DNA from: Pseudoxanthomonas composti
GTDB taxonomy: Bacteria; Pseudomonadota; Gammaproteobacteria; Xanthomonadales; Xanthomonadaceae
Assembly (NCBI RefSeq): GCF_004122095.1
Contig: NZ_SAWZ01000015.1
Span: 1 to 43,917, forward strand
DNA: 43,917 nt
Direction: 5' to 3'
Part shown: piece after piece, positions 15,165-24,158 of the stretch
Layout of the letters: the number at the start of each line of letters is the position of its first letter
Position numbering within the stretch: the first letter of the stretch is position 1
Notes under the pieces: generated by a model
Database searches by the model: none
Told to the model about the DNA's origin: nothing
The model's input: only the letters and a program-made list of their open reading frames with translations
Position numbers and translations under genes: made by a program

Positions 15165-16781
15165 TCAGCGCGCCGGGCAATGGCCTGTACGCACGAAGTC
15201 GAGGTCGGCGTAGTCGTAGCTGAAGTCTGCGCCGGGATCGACGTGCGCCAGCTTCAGCCCGACCTGGCCTTGCGCGCCGCCGGAAAAGGACAGCCAGGGC
15301 TCGGCGTCGACGCTGGGATCGGTCCAGTCCACCAGCAGTCGCTCGCCGACCTGCATCACCGGGCCCTGCAGGCGCGGGGACTTGCTGGCACGGAAGTGCA
15401 CGCCCTTGCCCTTGGGGCAGATGCGGACCTCGCCGAACCAGGCATCGCGATACACGCCCAGCCACGGCGCCATCGCCTTGGGCGTGGCCGCGATGCGCCT
15501 TGGCGCGGGCGCGGTTTGCTTGCGCGGCGTCGCAGGCGCGGCCGCCGCGGCCAGCAGTGCGGCGTAGTGGTCCACGTCCAGCTCGGCCCGGCCCGGCGCG
15601 GTATAGAACTTGGTCAGCGCCTGGCCCAGCGTGGTGCGCGCGCCCTCGCCCTCGCCGTTGATGAGGATGATGAAACCGGTGCGCTGGTCCGGCAGCAGCA
15701 CCAGCGAGGAGTACATGCCCATCAGTGTGCCGGTGTGCGCGACCTTCCACTGGCCATCGACATCGGAGATGCGCCAGCCGTAGCCATAGCCGTACAGGTG
15801 CGTGCCATCCCAGTCGCGCATGCGCTGGGAGATCGGCATCGGCGTCTGCAGGGCCCACACCGCGTTGCGCTGCGCCGGGCTGATCCAGATCCGCGCGGTA
15901 TCGGTATCCAGCCAGATGCCGATCCAGGTCAGCATGTCGCGCAGGCTGCAGCGAATCCCACCGGCGGCCATCGACGGCGAATCGGGAATCTGCGCGCCAT
16001 CCTCGCGCACCACGACGTTCCTGCCGGCCTGCTGCATGTGCGGCTGGGCGACGTTGCCCACGCCATCGCGCGACCAGGCGCCGACCTGGCAGCGGTGCAT
16101 GCCCAGCGGGCCGAACACTTCCTCGCGGATCAGCTGCTCGTAGGGCTTGCCGCCGGCCTTGGCCGCGACCTCGCCGGCCACCACGTACAGCAGGTTGTCG
16201 TAGGCGTAGTGCGCGCGGAAGCTGTGGGTGGGCTTGAGATGCGCCAGCCCGGCGATGATGTCGGCACGGGTGAAATGGTTGGGCTCGGGCCACAGCATCA
16301 GATCGCCCGCGCCCAGGCCCAGGCCGCTGTTGTGGATCAGCAGGTCGCGCACCTGGATCTGCTCGGTCACCCACGGGTCGTGCATGCGAAAGTCAGGCAG
16401 GTACTTGCGCACCGGGTCGTCCCAGGACAGCTTGCCCTGGTCCACCAGCCGCGCCAGCAGGCCGGTGGTCATGGCCTTGCTGTTGGAGGCGATCTTGAAC
16501 AACGTGTCGGCATCGATCGCCCGGCCCTTGCCCGCCTCCAGCTCGCCAGCGGTGCGCGTGTAGACCACCTGCCCGTCCTGCACCACGCCCACGGCCAACC
16601 CAGGCAGCTGGTAACGCTGCATGGCCTGGTCGAACAAGGCGTCGAAGCGGCCTTGCCGCGCGTTCGGCGCTGGCGTCTGTGCGGCTGCGCCGGCGCAGGC
16701 CAGCAGCGCCAGGCCCGCCATCACCCACGTCCGGGCCTTGTCGAAGCCGGAAAGATCACGCATCGATCGAGTGAGGCTCAT
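15165..16781 (-). CDS. Exported serine hydrolase of the beta-lactamase / penicillin-binding fold
   Basis: A 538-residue protein with a signal region at about 18-35 (VMAGLALLACAGAAAQ). The serine beta-lactamase domain (about 45-395) has all three motifs: Ser99-Asn-Ser-Lys102, Tyr194-Asp-Asn196 and His349-Thr-Gly351. A C-terminal domain (about 430-538, WLGVYRDAWFGEVRI to the end) resembles the DUF3471 / lipocalin-like module often fused to such hydrolases. Members include D-aminopeptidases, D,D-carboxypeptidases and esterases; the wall-peptide context favours a peptidase on D-amino acid substrates. The start at 16781 is supported by GGAGG 5-6 bases upstream. The His-Thr-Gly in place of Lys-Thr-Gly is common in the non-beta-lactamase members. 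Confidence 0.88.
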   Translation of the reverse strand: MSLTRSMRDLSGFDKARTWVMAGLALLACAGAAAQTPAPNARQGRFDALFDQAMQRYQLPGLAVGVVQDGQVVYTRTAGELEAGKGRAIDADTLFKIASNSKAMTTGLLARLVDQGKLSWDDPVRKYLPDFRMHDPWVTEQIQVRDLLIHNSGLGLGAGDLMLWPEPNHFTRADIIAGLAHLKPTHSFRAHYAYDNLLYVVAGEVAAKAGGKPYEQLIREEVFGPLGMHRCQVGAWSRDGVGNVAQPHMQQAGRNVVVREDGAQIPDSPSMAAGGIRCSLRDMLTWIGIWLDTDTARIWISPAQRNAVWALQTPMPISQRMRDWDGTHLYGYGYGWRISDVDGQWKVAHTGTLMGMYSSLVLLPDQRTGFIILINGEGEGARTTLGQALTKFYTAPGRAELDVDHYAALLAAAAAPATPRKQTAPAPRRIAATPKAMAPWLGVYRDAWFGEVRICPKGKGVHFRASKSPRLQGPVMQVGERLLVDWTDPSVDAEPWLSFSGGAQGQVGLKLAHVDPGADFSYDYADLDFVRTGHCPAR

Positions 16782-16889
16782 CGCAACCTCCAGGCGAGGG
16801 TTTGAGGCTTGGAGCAGGCGCTGTTGTGGAGCAGCGATGTTGAAGTGGCGCTCACAGCAGCATCCCTTGGAGATCCAGCGCGACCTGCC

Positions 16890-19667
16890 TCAGAAATCGT
16901 AAGTGAAGTTGGCGAAGACCTGGCGGCCGATCGCGCTGTAGACCCGCGGAAAATACGGCCAGGCGGTGTAGGTGTCATCGCGCGGCGGCATCTTGTTGAA
17001 GGCGTTGAGCACGCTCAGGCCGATGGTCGCCTTGTCGGTGATGCGCTTGGACAGGTCCAGGTTCCAGACCACGTAGGGCGCGGTGCGGCCGGTCTCGGCG
17101 TAGTTGGGGCGCGTGCCGAAGCGGTAGCCGTAGACGCTGGCGTTCCACTGGCGCAGGTTCCAATTCACCCGCCAGTTGCTGCGCGTGCGGAAGGCGTTGT
17201 ATTCCACGTCGTTCATCACGTCCACGGCCGGCTCATCGCTGAACTGGGCCGATTCCATCTTCAGCACGTGGGTCCAGCCTGCCTGCAGCGAGAAGGCGCC
17301 CCAGCTGCCGGCATCGAAGCTGTAGCGCAGGTTGGCGTCCACCCCTTCGGTGCGCAGCAGCGCGGCGTTGATGGGATAGGTCTCGAACGAGCGCACGTTG
17401 CCGTTGGGATTGAGCTCGGTGACCGTGCGATCCACCGTGGAGGTGTACAGCCCGCAGGCCTCGGACGCGGTGTTCACGGCCTGCCCCTGGCGGTCCACGC
17501 CCAGCAGGCAGTTGGCGTTCTGCTCCAGGTAGTACTCGTTGCTCAGGGCCTGGACGCGGTTCTCCAGCTCGATGCGGTACCAGTCCACGCTCATCGACAG
17601 CGATGGCAGCACGTCCCAGACCAAACCGATCGTGGTGGACTTGCCCTTCTCCTCCTCCAGCAGCGGGTTGGAAGAGTTGGTGGAGAAGGACTGGTACTCG
17701 TAGCCGGTCTGGCAGGCGTCTGAGGCGTAGTCCAGGCCGTCGCGCCGGCACTGGTACTCATCGACGATGAAGGGGTTGTTGGCGGTGCGTCCGGCGTAGA
17801 CCCACAGCAGGTCCGGCGCGCGGAAGCTGGTGGCGTGGCTGGCGCGCAGCAGCAGGCTGTCGAGCGGACGCCATTCCAGGCCGGCCTGCCAGGTGATGGC
17901 ATCGTCCACCGCGGTGATGTCGTCGTACTTGTCGTAGCGGCCGGCCAGCGTGGCATCCAGGCGCGAGACGATCGGCACGCGGAACTCCAGGCCGGCCGCG
18001 TAGCGGTCGCGTTGGCCGCCGCCCGGGGTCTGCTGCAGGTTGTAGATGCGCTCGCTGCCGGTGTAGTCCAGCGTGGTGCGGATGTCGGGGCTGAGCACGT
18101 ATTCCTGGCGCGCCGCTTCCAGCACGCCGGCCACCTGCACGGCGCCGGCCGGTAGCTGGAACAGCTCGCCGCTCATCACGAACTGCGCCTGGTCGGTGCT
18201 GGACTCGCCCTTGCTGACCACATTGGTGGTCAGCTGGTCGTAGAGCTCGGCGCTGCCGGGGGCGAACAGCCGGTCCACGTTGAACTGGCGGATCTCCACC
18301 CCGGCGGCGGTGTAGCCCTGCAGCGGGCCCAGGTAGTAGTCGCGCACGGCATTGGTGAGAAAGCGCGGACGCTCGGTGGTGATGTCAAAACGCGACAGCG
18401 ACACGCTGGCGTCCCAGTCGAAGCGGCCGTCCAGCACGGTGCCGCGCACGCCGGTGTTCAGGCTCCAGGATTTCTCGTCGTAGCGGATCTTCTTCACCCC
18501 GCCGACTTCCTGCGGCAGGAAGATGCGCTGGGCGGTGACCAGCCCCAGCTCAGGGTCGAACACGGTGAAGGGCGTCTCGCCGATGTAGTAATGGGTCTGG
18601 CTGGAGCTGGAATCCTTGGACTGCGTGGCCAGCACCTGCGCATAGCCCTGCAGGTTGGGGGTGAAATCGAAGGTGCCGGCCAGGTAGGCGGAGGTCTTGC
18701 CGTAGCTGTTCTGGATCGAGCGCGCGTCGTAGTAGCCGGGCGCGCCGCAGCGGTTGGGCGCGGCCGCGCTGGTGCTGCTGTAGAACGGCACGAAATCCGG
18801 GTTGGTGCGCGCGCAGGCCTGTTCCAGCGCCGCGGTGGAGGTGGACAGCGCACCGTCGTCGCCCAGCCAGTTGTAGGTGCCGCCATCGAGGAAGTACACG
18901 CCGGAGATCGAGGCGGTGGGCTTGGCCGGATTGTTGCGGTACTGCGGATGGGCGTAGTACGAGAGCCCGCGCTGGGAGGCGGTGATTTCCTCGCGGTCCA
19001 GCCGCTCGAAGGCGTAGGTCAGGCTCCAGCGCTCGCCGGTCTTGCCGCCGGTCCACTGCAGCTGGCCGGTGTCGCCGCCGCCTTCGGTGGCGGTGCCGCC
19101 GCGCACGCGCACGCTGTCGCCATCGAAGTTGGTCTTGGTGATGATGTTGACCACGCCAGCCACGGCGTCCGAGCCGTAGATGGCCGAGGCGCCGCCGCTC
19201 ATGACCTCGATGCGCTCGATGGCCGCGGCCGGGATGCTGCCCAGGCTGACCGCGCTGCCGTTGGTGCCGTAGGACTGCGGGTAATCGGCCAGCCGTTTGC
19301 CGTTGAGCAGGATCAGCTGGTAACCCGGCCCGAGGCCGCGCAGGTTCATGAACTGCCCGTTGGGCGAGCTGCCGGTCTGGTCGGCCTCGTTGAAGGCGCT
19401 GCCGGTGAACTGGGTCAGCGTGCCCAGCGACTCCCACACCGTGGAGAAGCCCTGCTTCTGGATATCCTCGGCGGTGATGACCTGCACCGGCGCCGGGCCC
19501 TCCACCTGCGCGCGGGCGATGCGCGAGCCGGTGACGGTGACCTTGTCCAGATCGCGCGTGGCGCCGCCCTGGTCGGACTGCGCGAACGCGGCAGCAGGCA
19601 GGCACAGGCCAGCCAGCAAGGCCGTGGTCAAGCGACGGCGCCTGGGAAGAATGCAATGGACGGACAA
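16890..19667 (-). CDS. TonB-dependent outer-membrane receptor (TTG start)
   Basis: A 925-residue receptor. No ATG starts the leader; instead a TTG at 19667 follows AGGAGA at about 8 bases and begins LSVHCILPRRRRLTTALLAG, a signal peptide cut near AAAFA. A TonB-box-like KVTVTGSRI follows, then the plug (about 45-190: APVQVITAEDIQKQGF, NLRGLGPGYQLILLNGKRL, RIEVMSGGASAIYGSDAVAGVVNIITK) and a long 22-strand-type barrel ending in the aromatic ANFTYDF. The substrate is unknown; the downstream hydrolases and the divergent epimerase operon suggest wall-derived peptides. It is the first gene of the minus-strand set, 108 bases before the serine hydrolase. A longer frame to 19841 is Arg/Pro-rich and rejected. 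Confidence 0.93.
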   Translation of the reverse strand: MSVHCILPRRRRLTTALLAGLCLPAAAFAQSDQGGATRDLDKVTVTGSRIARAQVEGPAPVQVITAEDIQKQGFSTVWESLGTLTQFTGSAFNEADQTGSSPNGQFMNLRGLGPGYQLILLNGKRLADYPQSYGTNGSAVSLGSIPAAAIERIEVMSGGASAIYGSDAVAGVVNIITKTNFDGDSVRVRGGTATEGGGDTGQLQWTGGKTGERWSLTYAFERLDREEITASQRGLSYYAHPQYRNNPAKPTASISGVYFLDGGTYNWLGDDGALSTSTAALEQACARTNPDFVPFYSSTSAAAPNRCGAPGYYDARSIQNSYGKTSAYLAGTFDFTPNLQGYAQVLATQSKDSSSSQTHYYIGETPFTVFDPELGLVTAQRIFLPQEVGGVKKIRYDEKSWSLNTGVRGTVLDGRFDWDASVSLSRFDITTERPRFLTNAVRDYYLGPLQGYTAAGVEIRQFNVDRLFAPGSAELYDQLTTNVVSKGESSTDQAQFVMSGELFQLPAGAVQVAGVLEAARQEYVLSPDIRTTLDYTGSERIYNLQQTPGGGQRDRYAAGLEFRVPIVSRLDATLAGRYDKYDDITAVDDAITWQAGLEWRPLDSLLLRASHATSFRAPDLLWVYAGRTANNPFIVDEYQCRRDGLDYASDACQTGYEYQSFSTNSSNPLLEEEKGKSTTIGLVWDVLPSLSMSVDWYRIELENRVQALSNEYYLEQNANCLLGVDRQGQAVNTASEACGLYTSTVDRTVTELNPNGNVRSFETYPINAALLRTEGVDANLRYSFDAGSWGAFSLQAGWTHVLKMESAQFSDEPAVDVMNDVEYNAFRTRSNWRVNWNLRQWNASVYGYRFGTRPNYAETGRTAPYVVWNLDLSKRITDKATIGLSVLNAFNKMPPRDDTYTAWPYFPRVYSAIGRQVFANFTYDF

Positions 19668-19854
19668 GGGCTCTCTCCTAGGAAACGAATGGGGTGCCGC
19701 ACACGCTGCGGCAGCTGCCGCAGGCCAGGGCCATGCCGACCCCAACGAAGGCCGGACCCTCACGCGCGATCGGCGAGCGGGCTGGCGCGGTCTTGCAGGC
19801 AGGCACCATGCTTCCCCGTGCCCGTCGTGGCGGTGTAACACGCAGGATTCGCCG

Positions 19855-19911
19855 TGGTCAATAATTTATTCTTGATTTTGAAGTCCAAAGAAATAAGTAT
19901 TCCTCAACGCT
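19855..19911. promoter_or_regulatory. AT-rich divergent promoter segment between receptor and peptidase operons
   Basis: Within the 264-base gap between the receptor start (19667) and the NlpC/P60 start (19932) lies a conspicuous AT-rich stretch in an otherwise GC-rich window. It contains a loose inverted repeat, TTATTCTT on the left and AAGAAATAA on the right. RpiR proteins bind such inverted repeats, and the regulator is encoded three genes away. No exact -35/-10 pair is convincing. Confidence 0.4.
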
Positions 19912-19931
19912 TCCGCAGCGGACCCAAGCCC

Positions 19932-21395
19932 ATGCCTCGATCGATCCAGCCCCTGCGCGCGTCGCTGGCCAGCCTGCTGCTGGCCTGCACCTTCGCTGCC
20001 GCGCCCGTGCGCGCGGACGCGCCGACGCACGCGGCCGCCGTGCCGGCCTCGACCGGCGTGGTCGGCGTCACCCCGGCGCAGCTGGACCCGCAGTTCTGGA
20101 TCGCGCGGCAGGCCCAACCCGATGCGCTGCTGCTGGATGCCGCCGGCATCGCCGCGCAGAACGCCCGCATGCGCGCGCAGGACCCGCATATCCGCGACAT
20201 GCAGGCCTTGCCGGCGCAGTGGTCGCGCCAGGAGATGCTCAAGGCGATCCAGGCCCTGTCCTCCCCGCCCACGCGCACGCTGTACGACGTGCAGGGTCAG
20301 CCGATCTCGCCTGCGGCGCTGGATGACCTGCAGCGGGCGATGGCGCTGGAGGCGATCGCGCCGCAGTCCAGCCCGCGCTTCGGGCTGGTCACCGCACGCG
20401 CGGCCCTGCGCACCTTCCCCACGTCCTTGCGCGCGTTCTCGCGCACCGGCGATCTGGATCTCGACCGCTTCCAGGAATCGGCGCTGTTCCCGGGCGATGC
20501 GGTGGCCGTGCTGCACGCCAGCGCCGACGGCCAGTGGCTGTTCGTGGCCAGCGAGCGCTACGACGCCTGGATCCAGGCCGACAAGGTCGCCATCGGCACG
20601 CGCGGGCAGGTGCTGGGCTATGCGCGCTCACCGGACTTTCTCATCGTCACCGGCGCGACCGTGCGCACCACCTACACCCCCGAGCAGCCGCAGGTCTCGC
20701 AGCTGCAGCTGGACATGGGCGTGCGCGTGCCGCTGTTGCGGCAGTGGCCGGTCGATGCGCTGGTCAACGGCCAGCACCCCTACACCGGCCATGTGATCCA
20801 GCTGCCGATCCGCGATGCGCAAGGGCAGCTGCAGCTGGTGCCGGCGCTGCTGCCGCGCACGGCGGACGTGGCCGACCGCTACCTGCCGCTGACCGCGCGC
20901 AACCTGATCGCGCAGGCCTTCAAGTTCCTGGGCGAGCGCTATGGCTGGGGGCACGACTACGATGCGCGCGACTGCAGCGGCTTCGTCTCGGAGATCTACC
21001 GCAGCTTCGGCATCCTGGTGCCGCGCAACACCAGCGCGCAGGCGGTCAGCCCGGCGCTGGACCGCATCGCCTTCGACGCACCACGCAAGGGCCGCGCGCC
21101 CAAGGACATGGCCAGGCGCCAGGCCGCGGTGGACGCCCTGCAGGTCGGCGACCTGGTCTACATCCCCGGCCACGTCATGGTGAACATCGGCCACCTCGAC
21201 GGCATGGCCTACATGATCCACGACACCGCCGGCGGCGGCTGGCTGGGCGCCGACGGCAAGCGCGTGGCCGCGCACCTCAACGGCGTATCGGTCACCCCGC
21301 TGGAGCCGATGATGGCCAGCGACACGGGCAGCTATCTCCAGCAGATCACCAACATCCAGCGCATCAGACCCAAGGGCGCCACGGCAGCAGAATGA
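19932..21395 (+). CDS. NlpC/P60 cysteine peptidase with SH3 domains (YkfC-like)
   Basis: A 487-residue exported peptidase, probably a gamma-D-glutamyl-meso-diaminopimelate (DAP) endopeptidase acting on wall peptides. The signal peptide is about residues 1-28 (LRASLASLLLACTFAAAPVRA). The middle (about 150-300) looks like bacterial SH3 modules, and the catalytic domain is about 320-450. The triad can be placed: Cys348 (RDCSGFVSEIYR), His414 (PGHVMVNIG) and His430 (MIHDTAG), as in B. subtilis YkfC. The ATG at 19932 starts the signal peptide; an upstream GTG at 19854 would add 26 residues. The stop overlaps the epimerase start (ATGA), so the two are translationally coupled. Confidence 0.9.
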   Translation: MPRSIQPLRASLASLLLACTFAAAPVRADAPTHAAAVPASTGVVGVTPAQLDPQFWIARQAQPDALLLDAAGIAAQNARMRAQDPHIRDMQALPAQWSRQEMLKAIQALSSPPTRTLYDVQGQPISPAALDDLQRAMALEAIAPQSSPRFGLVTARAALRTFPTSLRAFSRTGDLDLDRFQESALFPGDAVAVLHASADGQWLFVASERYDAWIQADKVAIGTRGQVLGYARSPDFLIVTGATVRTTYTPEQPQVSQLQLDMGVRVPLLRQWPVDALVNGQHPYTGHVIQLPIRDAQGQLQLVPALLPRTADVADRYLPLTARNLIAQAFKFLGERYGWGHDYDARDCSGFVSEIYRSFGILVPRNTSAQAVSPALDRIAFDAPRKGRAPKDMARRQAAVDALQVGDLVYIPGHVMVNIGHLDGMAYMIHDTAGGGWLGADGKRVAAHLNGVSVTPLEPMMASDTGSYLQQITNIQRIRPKGATAAE

Positions 21396-22489
21396 AGATC
21401 ACCGACATCCGTTTCGGCATGCTGCGCGTGCCGCTGAAGACCCCGTTCAAGACCGCGCTGCGCACCATCGAAACGGTGGAGGACGTGGTGGTGATGATCC
21501 ACACCGACAGCGGCCACATCGGCTACGGCGAAGCGCCGGCCACGGCGGTGATCACCGGCGACACCCATGGCTCGATCATCGAGGCCATTGGCGGCTACAT
21601 CCGCCCGCGCCTGATCGGCCAGGACATCGCCAACCTCAACCGGCTCACGCACCTGGTGCAGACGGCCATGGAGCGCAACACCAGCGCCAAGGCGGCGGTG
21701 GAGATCGCGCTATACGACCTGTGGGGCCAGCTGTACGGCGCGCCGCTGTACCAGCTGCTGGGCGGCGGCGACCCGGTGATCACCACCGACATCACCATCA
21801 GCGTGGATTACATCGACAAGATGGTGGCCGACTCGCTCAGCGCGATCGAGCGCGGGTTCGAGACGCTCAAGATCAAGGTCGGCAAGGACATCGGCCTGGA
21901 CATCGAGCGGGTCAAGGCGATCCACGCCGCGGTCGAGGGCCGCGCCCTGCTGCGGCTGGACGCCAACCAGGGCTGGAGCGCCAAGCAGGCCGTGCACGCC
22001 ATGCACAAGCTGGAGGACGCCGGGGTGGCGCTGGAGCTGCTGGAGCAGCCGGTGAAGGCGGCGGACATCGAGGGCCTGAAGTACGTCACCGAGCGCGTGC
22101 ACACGCCGGTGATGGCCGATGAGAGCGTGTTCGGCCCCACCCAGGTGATCGACCTGATCAAGCAGCGCGCGGCGGACATCATCAACATCAAGCTGATGAA
22201 GACCGGCGGCATCTCCAACGCCATCCGCATCGCCGACATCGCCGCGCTGTACGGGGTGGACTGCATGATCGGCTGCATGATCGAGTCCAGCATCAGCGTG
22301 GCCGCCGCGGTGCACGTGGCCGTGGCCAAGGCCGAGACCATCACCAAGGTGGACCTGGACGGCCCGTCGCTGGGCCGCTTCAACCCGGTCGATGGCGGGG
22401 TGTCCTTCAACGAATCGGAGATCACCATCGGGCAGGGCGCCGGGCTGGGCATCCGCGAAGTGCGCGGGCTGGAGCTGCTGGAGACATGA
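21392..22489 (+). CDS. L-Ala-D/L-Glu (dipeptide) epimerase
   Basis: A 365-residue cytoplasmic enolase-superfamily enzyme of the muconate-lactonizing subgroup. The residues for epimerisation of L-Ala-D-Glu from murein are all present: Lys160 and Lys162 (TLKIKVG), metal ligands Asp190 (RLDANQGW), Glu218 (LLEQP) and Asp243 (MADES), and the second base Lys267 (NIKLMKTGG). These run parallel to the B. subtilis YkfB residues at almost the same numbers. It overlaps the NlpC/P60 stop and the RpiR start by four bases on each side. Together with the peptidase this reproduces the core of the ykf murein-peptide pathway. A different dipeptide specificity cannot be excluded from sequence. Confidence 0.93.
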   Translation: MKITDIRFGMLRVPLKTPFKTALRTIETVEDVVVMIHTDSGHIGYGEAPATAVITGDTHGSIIEAIGGYIRPRLIGQDIANLNRLTHLVQTAMERNTSAKAAVEIALYDLWGQLYGAPLYQLLGGGDPVITTDITISVDYIDKMVADSLSAIERGFETLKIKVGKDIGLDIERVKAIHAAVEGRALLRLDANQGWSAKQAVHAMHKLEDAGVALELLEQPVKAADIEGLKYVTERVHTPVMADESVFGPTQVIDLIKQRAADIINIKLMKTGGISNAIRIADIAALYGVDCMIGCMIESSISVAAAVHVAVAKAETITKVDLDGPSLGRFNPVDGGVSFNESEITIGQGAGLGIREVRGLELLET

Positions 22490-23349
22490 GCGCCGTCATC
22501 GCGCCGCTGGTGAAGCTGCGCTCGGCGCGCGACCAGATGTCGGCCATCGAGCGCCGCATCGCCGACTACATCCTGGACAACGCGCACCTGCTGCGCGACT
22601 ACTCCTCCCAGCAGCTGGCCGATGCGCTGGGCATCAGCCAGTCCAGCGTGGTCAAGTTCAGCCAGAAGCTCGGCTTCAAGGGCTATCCGGACCTGAAATG
22701 GTCGGTGGGCCAGGCCATGGCCCGCGACGGCGCCCAGCCGCAGGCCGCGCAGGCGCAGGCGCCGCAAGCCGCCGATGCCTACCGCCAGCTGGAGCAGGCC
22801 CTGGCCCGCAGCAAGGCGGCGGCCGAGGAGGACACCCGCGCGCTCAACCCGCGCGCCACCATCGAGGCGGTGGTGGCCGCGCTGGACGCCTGCGACAAGG
22901 TCTTCGTCTACGGCCTGGGCGATGACGGCCTGTTCGCGCGCGAGTTCGCCATGCGCCTGTCGCTGCTGGGCCAGCTGACGGTGCACCACGCCGACCCGGT
23001 GCTGATGACCACCAGCCTGTCGGCGGTGCGCCAGGGCGATGTGCTGCTGATGTTCTCCGAGTTCGGCAAGCTGCCGCAGCTGTCGCAGATCTCCCGGCAG
23101 TTCCAGGATGCCGGCGGCCAGGTGGTGTCCATCACCCGGCACACCGCCAACCCGCTGCGCGCGCACGCCGACCTGCCGCTGGTGGTGTCCGCGCACGACC
23201 CGTCCCCGGCCATCGCCCAGCTGCTGTACCGTTCCTCCCTGCAGACCCTGTTGGACTTCGTCTTCGTGCTGCTGTCGCGCACCGCCTCCGGCCGCGACCG
23301 CCTGCTGGCGGCCAACCTGGAACGCGTGCAGCGCCTGCTCGACAGTTGA
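22486..23349 (+). CDS. RpiR-family transcriptional regulator (HTH + SIS)
   Basis: A 287-residue regulator. The N-terminal winged helix-turn-helix of the RpiR type is at about 1-75 (IERRIADYILDNAHLLRDYSSQQLADALGISQSSVVKFSQKLGFKGYPDLK). A Gln/Ala linker (about 85-105) leads to a SIS domain (about 115-260), with FVYGLGDDGLFAREFAMRL and the SEFGKLPQLSQI loop where sugar phosphates normally bind. E. coli MurR, which senses MurNAc-6-phosphate, is a family member. The gene sits inside the operon, overlapping the epimerase stop by ATGA, so it probably controls this operon and perhaps the divergent receptor operon. The ligand is unknown; no MurNAc-6-P etherase gene is in the window. Confidence 0.9.
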   Translation: MSAVIAPLVKLRSARDQMSAIERRIADYILDNAHLLRDYSSQQLADALGISQSSVVKFSQKLGFKGYPDLKWSVGQAMARDGAQPQAAQAQAPQAADAYRQLEQALARSKAAAEEDTRALNPRATIEAVVAALDACDKVFVYGLGDDGLFAREFAMRLSLLGQLTVHHADPVLMTTSLSAVRQGDVLLMFSEFGKLPQLSQISRQFQDAGGQVVSITRHTANPLRAHADLPLVVSAHDPSPAIAQLLYRSSLQTLLDFVFVLLSRTASGRDRLLAANLERVQRLLDS

Positions 23350-23378
23350 TCCCGCCGCCCCCACCGGAACTGCCCGCC

Positions 23379-24158
23379 ATGCCCGCATCCAGACATCGCC
23401 ACGCCCTGCTGGTCCTGCTGCTCGGCCTGTGGGCCTGCATCGGCCCGGCGCGCGCCCAGGCCCCTGCCGCCATCGAACAAGCCAGGCAGCTGGTGCTGGT
23501 GGTGTCGTTGGACTGGAACGCGCCGGCCGGCCAGCTGCAGACCTTCGAGAAGAAGAAAGGCCAGTGGGTGGCGGTGCGCGAGGCCTTCCCGGTGTCGCTG
23601 GGCCGCACCGGCAGCGCCTGGGGCATGGGCCTGCACCCACCGCAGAAGGACGGCCCGCTGAAGGCCGAAGGCGACGGCAAGAGCCCGGCCGGCATCTTCG
23701 CCATCGGCCCGGCCTTCGGCTACGCCGCCTCGCGCAAGACCGCCCTGCCCTACCTGCCGATGCAGGCCACCAGCTACTGCATGGATGTGCCGGCCTCGCC
23801 GCTGTACAACCAGATCGTGGACAGCGCCAAGGTCGGGGACGCGGCGGTGCAGGGTTCCACCGAACCGATGCGGCTGGACCTGCGCAGCGCCGGCGACATC
23901 CGCTACCGCGAAGGTTTCGTCATCGCCCACAACGCCAGTGCGGTGCCCGGACGCGGCAGCTGCATCTTCGCCCACCTGCGCCGCGCCCCGGGCGAGGCCA
24001 CCGCCGGCTGCACCTCGATGGAGGCGGCCAACATGGACCAGCTGCTGGACTGGTTGAAGCCGGCGCGCAAGCCGGTGTTCGTGCTGCTGCCGCGCGATGA
24101 ATACATGCGCCTGCAGGGCCCATGGCACCTACCCGAGCTGCCGGGAGCGCACGGATGA
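23379..24158 (+). CDS. Exported L,D-transpeptidase (YkuD-like) domain protein
   Basis: A 259-residue exported protein. The signal peptide is about 1-27 (LLVLLLGLWACIGPARAQ). The rest resembles a YkuD catalytic domain: KSPAGIFAIGPAFGY, then VIAHNAS, then His199 (FAHLRR) and Cys211 (TAGCTSME) spaced as in the family's H...[ST]xGC motif. Cys134 and Cys195 could pair. These enzymes either crosslink wall peptides or cut L,D bonds (L,D-carboxypeptidase); the catabolic operon favours cutting, but the sequence does not decide. The ATG at 23379 has GGAA about 9 bases upstream; a TTG at 23346 overlapping the RpiR stop is less likely. Its stop overlaps the permease start (ATGA). Confidence 0.82.
   Translation: MPASRHRHALLVLLLGLWACIGPARAQAPAAIEQARQLVLVVSLDWNAPAGQLQTFEKKKGQWVAVREAFPVSLGRTGSAWGMGLHPPQKDGPLKAEGDGKSPAGIFAIGPAFGYAASRKTALPYLPMQATSYCMDVPASPLYNQIVDSAKVGDAAVQGSTEPMRLDLRSAGDIRYREGFVIAHNASAVPGRGSCIFAHLRRAPGEATAGCTSMEAANMDQLLDWLKPARKPVFVLLPRDEYMRLQGPWHLPELPGAHG

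Noticed and set aside
15165..16781. Antibiotic-resistance beta-lactamase
   Set aside because: The class C-like motifs are present, but a His-Thr-Gly motif, a C-terminal DUF3471-like domain and the operon context fit the peptidase/esterase branch.
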